DNA of 64,000 nucleotides from Botryosphaeria dothidea (taxonomy: Eukaryota > Ascomycota > Dothideomycetes > Botryosphaeriales > Botryosphaeriaceae): contig WWBZ02000001.1 of the NCBI GenBank assembly GCA_011503125.2, positions 4,464,001-4,528,000 on the forward strand, in the 5' to 3' direction. Below the pieces are notes generated by a model that did no database searches, had not been told where the DNA came from, and saw only the letters and a list, made by a program, of their open reading frames with translations. Numbering within the stretch: the first letter of the stretch is position 1; each line of letters begins with the position of its first letter. A program made the translations under genes and the position numbers. Of this stretch, positions 55,896 through 64,000 are shown in pieces.

Positions 55896-58800
55896 ATGGG
55901 TGTTCCCAAGTTCTTCAGATGGATGTCCGAACGCTATCCGGCCATCTCGCAGCTCATTGCCGAGAACCGGATACCGGAGTTCGACTGCCTCTACGTGCGC
56001 CCACCCGCTCACTGCCCTTCCTCTCGCGCTAATCGCATTTTATAGCTCGACATGAACGGCATCATCCACAATTGCACGCACAATGACTCGGACTCACCGA
56101 CGCACCGTATGTCCGAGGACAAGATGTTCATCGCCATCTTCAACTACATTGAGCACCTCTTCGGCAAGATCAAGCCCAAGCAGCTCTTCTTCATGGCTAT
56201 CGATGGCGTCGCTCCCCGCGCGAAAATGAACCAACAGCGTGCTCGCCGTTTCAGAACTGCTCTGGATGCAGAGAATGCCAGGGAGAAGGCAATCAAGGAA
56301 GGCGTGGAGATGCCCAAGGAGCCGGCCTTTGACAGCAACTGCATTACTCCTGGTACCGAGTTCATGGCCAGGCTGACCCAACACTTGAAGTATTTTATCA
56401 ACAAAAAGGTGTCAGAAGATGTGGACTGGCAGGGCGTCGAGGTGGTCCTTTCCGGCCACGAGGTCCCTGGTGAGGGAGAGCACAAGATCATGGAGTATAT
56501 TCGCCAGGCAAAGTCGCAGCCTGGCTACGATCCTAATGTCCGCCACTGTCTTTACGGCCTGGATGCCGATTTGATCATGCTTGGCCTTCTCAGTCACGAC
56601 CCACATTTCTGCTTGCTGAGAGAGGAAGTTACGTTCGGCCGGCAGAGCCAGAAGAAGTCCAAGGAGCTGGAGCATCAGAATTTTTATCTCATGCACCTTT
56701 GCATTGTTCGCGAGTACTTGGAGCTGGAGTTTCAGGAACTCGAACAGCCTGGCGCTTTGGGTTTCCCTTTCGACATGGAACGCGTTATTGACGACTTTAT
56801 TCTCATGGCATTCTTTGTTGGAAACGATTTCCTTCCCAATCTACCGCATTTACATATCAACGAGGGCGCTTTGGCGCTCATGTTCAACGTCTACAAGAAG
56901 GTTCTTCCGAAGGCCAAGGGCTACATCAACGAGGGTGGTGTGATCAACCTGGAACGGTTGGCTTTGCTACTGGATGAACTTTCTCATGTCGAATACCGGT
57001 TCTTTGAAGCAGAGAACGCAGATGCTGCCTGGTTCAAGGGCAAGCAGATGGGACGCGAAGATGTTATGGAGCGCACAAAGAAGCGTGGAAAGATCATCAT
57101 GACTACAGGCCAGAAGGACGTTTACAAGAAGATACGCCAGTATGTCAACAACCGTCCCTCCAACGGTGAGGCCCAACCCTTGGACCTTTCACACACCCTA
57201 CCAGCCAGCGACCGAAAGTTCGTGGAAGACCTGGCAGATAGTCTCCACCTTCAGTGGAAGACTGTGGAGGACGATCAAGGAGAACGTCACTTGCAGGTGG
57301 CCTTTCCGCCGAGCCTGAAGGATGATGAAGATGATGAAGAGGAAGAAGAGGACGAAGAGGCACAGAATGCAATTCTTCGTGTTCTCAAGCGTTATGACAA
57401 CGCCCAGATTGAGGATATCTCACCTGACGAGGCTCAAGCCGAGATGAAGAAGAAGTATGATGAAAAGTTCTATGCTTGGAAGGACAACTATTACAAGTCC
57501 AAGCTGGAGTGGGGCTTGGACAACAAGGAAGAGATGAGGAAGATGGCGGAGAACTATGTGCAAGGTCTGCAATGGGTTCTCTTCTACTATTATCGTGGCG
57601 TGGCTTCATGGCCCTGGTTCTATGGTTACCACTATGCTCCGATGATTTCCGGTAAGCTTTGAAATCAGCTCTCTTGAGGGTATTTTTTTTTTTTCGATTA
57701 ACACGCTGAGCAGATGTGAAGGAGGGCTTGAAGGCCGACCTCAACTTCAAGCTCGGCCAACCTTTCCGCCCATACCAGCAGTTGATGGGTGTGCTTCCTG
57801 ATCGAAGCAAGTCGATTGTTCCAACCGCGTATCATGACCTGATGACTAACAAGGAGTCTCCCATCATCGACTTCTATCCCCGCGACTTCGAATTGGACAT
57901 GAACGGCAAGAAGATGGAATGGGAGGCTGTTGTCAAGATCCCGTTCATTGATGAGAAGCGTCTGCTTCCTGCAATGGCGACAAAAGACCACCTTCTCTCT
58001 AATGATGAACGTGACCGCAACGAGTTTGGTGTCACTTTGAAGTTCACCTACCAGCCAGATCTCGACTACGTCTACCCGTCATCGCTACAGGGAATCTTCC
58101 CTGACCTCCCGCATTGCCGTTGCGTTGAGAACATCTTCGAATTACCCACGATGGATGGTCTTGAAGTCTATATTGGACTTGTTGATGGAGTGAAGGTGGG
58201 AATCGATGCTCTCGCTGGTTTCCCCAGTCTGAAGGTTCTCCCATTCCATGGGTTACTGGCTTTCCATGGAGTCAGCGTATTCCAACAAGAGAGCAGGAAC
58301 GAGAGTATGGTAATCAACTTGCTGGAAACGGAAGAACGCAACAAAGCCTCAAACGCGCAGACAAAGCTGGGCAGCGCTGTTCATGTTGGATACCCATTCC
58401 TTCAGGAAGCTCAAGTTGTCAAGGTCTCGGACGAATTGTTCGATTACGTGGAGGAGAATGGTCAGGTCGTCTCCATTCCACACGGCCCGAAGGAGATCTC
58501 GGATTGGAAGAAGAAAGCAAACCGCATCGAGAATTTCTACAACAAGCGACTGGCGACGGATATTGGCGATGTGGAGTCCCTCGTGCATGTGGAGATGCTT
58601 AAGGGGCTCAGGAAAACTCATGAGGGTGCTACCGTGAAGGAGTACGGTATCATACCTGGCCAGGAGACTGACTTCGCAACCCAGACGATCGTGGATGAGG
58701 TTGTCAGTCAAGACCAGCGCTTCTTAGAGAAGGCTGCAGTTCCCATTGAGGAAGAATTCCCTGTCGGATCTAGAGCCTTTTTCCTCGGCGAGTTTGCTTA

Positions 58801-60286
58801 CGGCCGCCCCCTGGAGGTATTAGGCCATGCAGAAGGCAAGGCGGAATGCTGGGTGCTCGTTGCAAAGGGCAAAGAACTGGATTTCGGAAAGCAAATTGTG
58901 AAGAAGGCCGAGTCTCAGGCAAACTATCGCCCGTCGTACGCTGTTGCTCGACAACTCCAAGTGAACCCACTTGTCCTGAGTAGGGTCACATCTTCACTTT
59001 CGGTCAACTCAAGCGGACTCCGTCTTAACTTGGGACTGAATCTCAAGTTTGAGGCAAAGAAGCTGAAGGTCCTCGGATACTCCCGCAAGGGTGAAACTGG
59101 CTGGGAGTACAGTCCGAAGGCAATCGAACTCATCACGCAATACATGATCAACTTCCCGGAGTTTTTCGCCGTCCTCCAGCATAACCCTAAGGGCGACATC
59201 TACGAGGACACGGATTTCTATCCTGAGAGCATTGCGAAGCAGAAGATGAAGGAGATTGGTGCTTGGCTCAAGTCGATCGAGTCGAAGAAGTTTGAGAAGG
59301 TGCCTCTTGAGGCCGAGCAACTCGACTCCGACGTGGTCAAAGAGATCGAGCAATCCTCGGACTATTGGGTTCAAAACGGTCCTAAGACCGATGGCAAGAA
59401 AATCAAGGGAGTCCCACGTCAGGCGCTGCTCAAGCCCTCTGATGCTGAACAACAGATTGGCGGGCAGAGGTTTAGTCTGGGCGATCGCATCGTCTATGTG
59501 CAGGATTCTGGAAGGGTTCCTATTGGACAGCGCGGTACCATCGTTGGAATGACTCGCACACCCAGGACCACACTTCTCGACGTTGTTTTCGATACTTCTT
59601 TCATGAGCGGCACCTCCCTCGGCGAACGCTGCTCACCTTTCCGCGGATCCACCGTCCCCGCCACGTCCGTTCTTAATCTTACCGAGAAGCAATGCGTTGC
59701 CATGACTTCTGCTGGAAACGCCAAACGCCCGCAGTCTACCTTCCAGCCCCTGACTGTTCAGAACGCTGCTTATGGCGTCTCTGGACAGACCGAGTTGGTT
59801 CCAGCCCCAGTCCCTGGTCCGTTGAATGGCTCTTTCAGAGGTGCGGTGGCTGGACAGAACCGTAATGCCTTCCGTGGTCGTGGCCGTGGTGGTATTACTC
59901 CTCACGGCAATGGCATTCAGCAGGAGCTTCCCATTCACAGTGGCCCGCCCAATGGCGTCCAGCGTGGTCGTGGTGGTACGAACGGCTTCGTGCCTCGTGC
60001 TCGGGCGAACAACAACTTTGTACCGCGCGGCGGACGTGGAGGAGCTCGCGGAGCGCACAACGGCTCTAACAATCAGGGCTTCACCGTCATCGACAACAGC
60101 GATCCCGCGGAAGGCATCGTCAAGAACAACCCCAACTTCCGCCCGCAGAGCTACTCGGCTGTCCCGCCGCCGGCGACGTTGGATGCAAACGCGTTCCGTG
60201 GTGGCCGTGGTAGGGGTCGTGGGTTCCGTGGCAACCGCGGCGCCCCCAGGGGTGGCCGTGGTGGTACTGTGACACAAGCGCAGTAG
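55896..60286 (+). CDS. XRN1: 5'-3' exoribonuclease 1 (XRN1/KEM1)
   Basis: Three exons: 55896-55994, 56046-57651 and 57714-60286, joining to 1425 aa. It degrades decapped 5'-monophosphate RNA in the cytoplasm. The N-terminus MGVPKFFRWMSERYP and the nuclease motifs are intact: LDMNGIIHNCTH, IDGVAPRAKMNQQRARRFR, GHEVPGEGEHKIMEYIR (about 174), GLDADLIMLGLLSH and VGNDFLPNLPHL. An acidic loop (DDEDDEEEEEDEE) lies near 459. The D1-D4/SH3-like region follows, with LGDRIVYVQDSGRVPIGQRG near the end. The last ~140 residues are Arg/Gly-rich with many RGRGG and RGGRG motifs. Length and the SH3-like region mark it as XRN1, not the nuclear RAT1. Confidence 0.96.
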
Positions 60287-61654
60287 TGGGGGCGAAGAAG
60301 GCGACAACACAAGAAAACGGATATGCATGACAGACCAGATGAGGGGGTTTCATGGAAAGCGACGTTTGGTGAATAGCGTCTATCCATCGTTACCCTTATG
60401 CGCAGTCTTTGCTGGCTCCGGCCCAATCCGGATCGTTTAGGAGGTGTAGGAAGTGGACAGCGATATGGAGGAAAGAGGGGTGTGCAAGAAGAGCTAGTCT
60501 ATCATGAAACATTCTTTGTCCGACCTCAGGTGCCATATTTTAAGAAATGCGTGCGTCGGCAACACAGCCGAGACTCTGAACATTGTGTCACGTCGAACTA
60601 AGCGACGCATGGCTTGTGAAGCGCAAAGCAGTGCAACGAGAGTGGAACGAACGCGGAGGAGCATCAATGGACTGAGAGATCGGTTGATTGCTCTAGCTGG
60701 CCGTACAAGGAAATCCAGAACATCCAAATTCGGATGTTTACTTGAAGATGCCATGGCAGGTACTGAGTAATTGATCTTATGGCTCGGAAAGAGCCGGCAA
60801 GTTACCACGCCATCGTAGAAATTTTTCCATCGTCGAGATGCTCTCAGATCGAAAATGCTTAGATTTGACCGCGCTTATGGCCGTTCCTTGAGGCTTTCTA
60901 GTATGGCGAAGATGGCCCGTGTTTCTATTTTGAAGGAGGCCCGTGTGTATGTGGATAAGAAGAGAGTGACGTAAGGGGATCTCAAGAACAACGAGGGTAT
61001 GCTCCACCTCGGCTGCAAGGGAGATAACTCCGCAGAGATACAGTGGGTGTTTCTCCATCACGACTAGCGCTCTTGCGGCGGCGGCAGGAGCAGCACAGCT
61101 GAAAAGTCGCAGGCGATGGACCAATGGCAGGCAAGGATGTGTCAAGTACCCCGCTCGATGCGAGGGAGCTGCGACAACCGCGCGGCGATGATGGCGACAT
61201 CAGAGCAACGGTATGGCGGGTTAGGTTCGAGCTGGGTTTGTTGTTGTCTCGACGGCAGACGGTTGGGGCGCGCGGAAGGAGTTAGGTGGACAGCCCTGCA
61301 GCGACCACCCCGGCACGCCAGGGCGGTGAGCTCCCGACCACTAGCGCGTCGCCTAGGCAGCGGAGCTGACAGCCGCGCATCATAACATCTCGACTCTCAG
61401 CTGCACTGCCAGCGCGATTCGCTCCAACCACCGTCGACCTGCCCCAGCATCGCCGTCCGCCTACAGCCTGAGGGTTTCCACTCGCTATCCGCCGCGTCGC
61501 TCATTCTGCAGCCCGATCTCCGCCGTCAGCTCCACGTTCCGCCCGCGAATGGAGAGTCCTGCCATTACCTCGACCGCGTTCCCGGCGACATAGCTTTCGC
61601 TGTCGCCCAGTAGCACCACAGCACGCCTGCAGCGCCGCCTAACCCGACGACAAC
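60287..61654. other. Intergenic region upstream of CYK3
   Basis: 1.4 kb: XRN1 3' UTR, then sequence without supported ORFs, then the C-rich leader of the CYK3 gene (about 61390-61650). Confidence 0.5.
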
Positions 61655-64000
61655 ATGCCGCCCCCCGCGCCTCCGCTGCCCACCAAGTTTCCCTGCTGGT
61701 GCAAGGCCGTCTATTCATGGGGAGGAGAGGTAATACTGCACTTTCAAGAAGCAACCGAATCATGCCTGTTCCAATGTGCGAAGCTTGCTGATATTATGCC
61801 TGCTCTACCGAACAGACCAAACGCGACCTCGGTTTCATCGAAGGAGACCTGATCGAGTGCCTGAACGCTGGCGATGGCGCCTGGTGGATGGGCCGCTTGA
61901 AGAGGGACAGGCGCGCAGTCGGCCTGTTTCCCTCAAACTTCGTCGAACTTCTGGATGAGTCTCTATGGCCGGGCGCCCCTCGCAATACTACACTGAACAC
62001 TGCCGCAGGGGGCAGCATGTCGCGCGCAGGGACAACCGCCGCCCAGAAGCCGACTCCCCAGAAGCAGAAGAGCACGTTTCGGAAACCCTTCCAGGCCTAC
62101 TACAATGCTGGATCGCCTAATCCGGCGGCTGCTGCGCGCGAGAGGCTGGAGAGGTCCAGCGCTGGCACCATTTCGTCCAATCGTACTGATAGCCAAAGGA
62201 AACATTTCAAGCCATACTCGTCCATGAAGCACGCGACACCGCCGGGAGCAAGCCCCAACCCATCGCCCAGGAATTCGAATGAGAACGTCTCCAAGGTCCC
62301 TCCTCTTCCAGATAGGAACGGCTCCGGGTTGAGAAATCGTGCGTCATCCCCTTTGCCTCCGAGACAAGAACACACGCAATTGCGCGCAGTCTCTCCAGCT
62401 CCTTCCCATCCTGGGGACTACCGGCCCACTTCCCGCGCGGTATCACCTGGCCCGCCTCAGCACTATCGTGCTGTCTCTCCAGCTCCACCGCAACAATATC
62501 GGGCACACTCTCCGGCTCCCCCGCAACAGTATCGTGCCGTGTCCCCTGCTCCTCCACAGCAGTATCGTCCGCCCTCACGAGGAGTTTCTCCTGCACCATA
62601 CAACCAATATTACCCTCCGTCACCTGGTCTACCACCATCTACTCCTCGGCAACAGTACCAGGCATATTCCCCCGCAGCCTCTCCGGGACCAGACCCGCGA
62701 TACCAAGCCTATCGACCAACGTCACGGGGACCCTCGCCAGCTCCATTTGAAGACGAAATTGGCGAGGCATCTCCCCCTCCGCCTCCGCCTCCTCCACACC
62801 GTGTCTTACGCACGCAAGCTGCCAGGGCACCTTCTCCTTCCCCACAACACATCAGTAGAGGTCCTTCTCCTGCTCCATATAATGAAGATGGGTACAGAAG
62901 CAGTTTACATACCCCTGTCTCGCGCTCACCCGCGCCTAGACAGGGTATGAATTTGACGCCATCTCCTGTGACGAACGCCATGAACGATGTTATGACTTCT
63001 CTTGAAGATATGACGGTTTCCAGACGCAGTCCTTCCCCCACCAGAGCACGCACTCCCGCAGACATTTGGTCTCCAGAAGCTTTTGACGAGGTCTTCACAA
63101 ATCCAAGGAGGCTTCGGCCAAACACTTCGCTTGGCCTTGGAATTCAAGAAGACGAAATGACCCCTGCTCAATTAGAAACTCAAGGTCGATCGAACACTGT
63201 TGGACCTCAACCGGATGGGCCCCCTCAAGTTGGTAACTACGTGCAGCGCATGGAGGAACGATTACGGATGCTCAGCAGTCGAAGCCCAGCACCAGACGAG
63301 CTGTTCATCCCAGACGATCAGGATGGTCCACCACCAGCGCCACCACCGAAAAATCCTAAATACCAGAGACCGCAAACGTCATACGGTGATTCGAGACACG
63401 AATCTATGTACGAGACCAGATCGCACAGCTCTATGGGGAGTCATCAGCAGGATGGCGTATTCCGAAAACCTACACTGAAGCATCGCAAGTCTGCTTACGA
63501 AATCGCAAAACAAGGATTGGGACGAACATTTACGACCAAGACTAATGCTACGAATTCTACGGAAGCGACGAACAGCACGGGCAATACACTTTGGAGCGGT
63601 ACATCAGCAGGAGCTAACTCCGCGACAAGCTCTGGAAGCTTCGCAAGGAGAAAATGGGGTATTGGTGGAACCATCCGGGAAAGTCGGGAACGGTCAAAGA
63701 GTGTTATTGAGGTTTCGCGTCCCCGTGCCGGCAGTAGAGTTGGGTCTAATGAGAGTCGCCCGGAAACTCCTTTCAGCGGTGGCGTCTCGTATCATTCAAG
63801 TCACGCAACGAGTCAGCAGCAAAACTCTTCGAATACAGAATGGACTGGCAATGTCGCAGAACCTGGTGGTCTGTTGGGTGGCCTGACGTCACCGAAGCCG
63901 AAGAGAACTGGTTTCTTCAAGAAGATGATTTCATCTGCGAAGGCGAACGCGGCGAACGCGAGGAACACAATCTCTTCGAGCCCAAGCAGACCAGCTTCTC
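61655..64000 (+). CDS. CYK3: Cytokinesis protein 3 homologue, 5' part (SH3 domain)
   Basis: Exon 1 (61655-61729) joins exon 2 (61816 to beyond the window edge) in frame, giving about 753 residues with no stop; the gene is cut by the window. An SH3 domain spans about residues 10-75: FPCWCKAVYSWGGE, TKRDLGFIEGDLIECLNAGD, WWMGRLKRDRRAVGLFPSNF and VELL. Then a long Ser/Pro-rich linker with imperfect AVSPAPPQQYR repeats (about 62440-62610), a polyPro stretch (PPPPPPPHR) and a basic segment (KRTGFFKKMISSAKAN). This arrangement matches fungal Cyk3, an SH3 plus transglutaminase-like protein that acts with Hof1/Inn1 at the actomyosin ring and septum; the transglutaminase-like domain should lie past the window. 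Confidence 0.85.
62440..62610 (+). repeat. Imperfect 33-45 nt tandem repeat in CYK3 (AVSPAPPQQYR units)
   Basis: Four to five consecutive units coding for variants of RAVSPAPPQQY, differing at synonymous sites and a few residues, in the disordered linker after the SH3 domain. Confidence 0.85.

Overview
The window looks like chromosomal DNA of a filamentous ascomycete (Pezizomycotina, most likely Dothideomycetes). Genes carry short introns, mostly 50-100 nt, with GTAAGT/GTATGT-type donors and CTAAC/CTGAC branch sites. The gene set is typical of that group: DUF6536 and rhodopsin-like fungal membrane proteins, secreted hydrolases, and housekeeping genes such as CTK1, XRN1, HAT2, CYK3, GTP cyclohydrolase I and a complex I subunit. 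There is no prokaryotic, phage or CRISPR content, and I found no intact transposon or convincing tRNA.

Left part (1-25 kb) is mostly accessory: the 3' end of a small protein, a secreted small lectin-fold-like protein (1482-2499), a DUF6536 membrane protein (minus, 2848-5184), a secreted carboxylesterase (minus, 5863-7647), a rhodopsin-like 7-TM protein (9508-11107), a kelch protein with a C-terminal membrane anchor (12639-14718), two unnamed membrane proteins (16606-18816 and 19166-21844) and a Tyr/Trp-rich small protein (23635-24253).

Middle part (25-36 kb) is conserved: YjbQ/UPF0047 (25232-25730), an F-box-like protein (minus, 26159-28060), GTP cyclohydrolase I (minus, 28608-29674) and a CTK1/CDK12-type kinase with a very long RS-rich N-terminus (31856-35749).

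From 35.75 to 48.7 kb lies a gene-poor block. One Ser/Pro-rich disordered protein (42882-44525) sits between gene-free flanks of 7.1 and 4.2 kb.

Right part (48.7-64 kb): GH125 exo-alpha-1,6-mannosidase (minus; start codon unresolved), a CCHC zinc-knuckle protein divergent from the complex I subunit NDUFS6, HAT2/RbAp48 (minus) divergent from XRN1, and the 5' part of CYK3 running off the window. The genes do not form one pathway; the only functional groupings are shared promoters (zinc knuckle/NDUFS6; HAT2/XRN1). Exon coordinates were joined by hand from splice signals and reading frame. I saw no clearly new system; the best leads are the GH125 start, the RS/charged-repeat architecture of the CTK1 homologue, the large gene-free flanks around 42.9 kb, and an interrupted secreted-protein-like reading frame near 22.8-23.0 kb.
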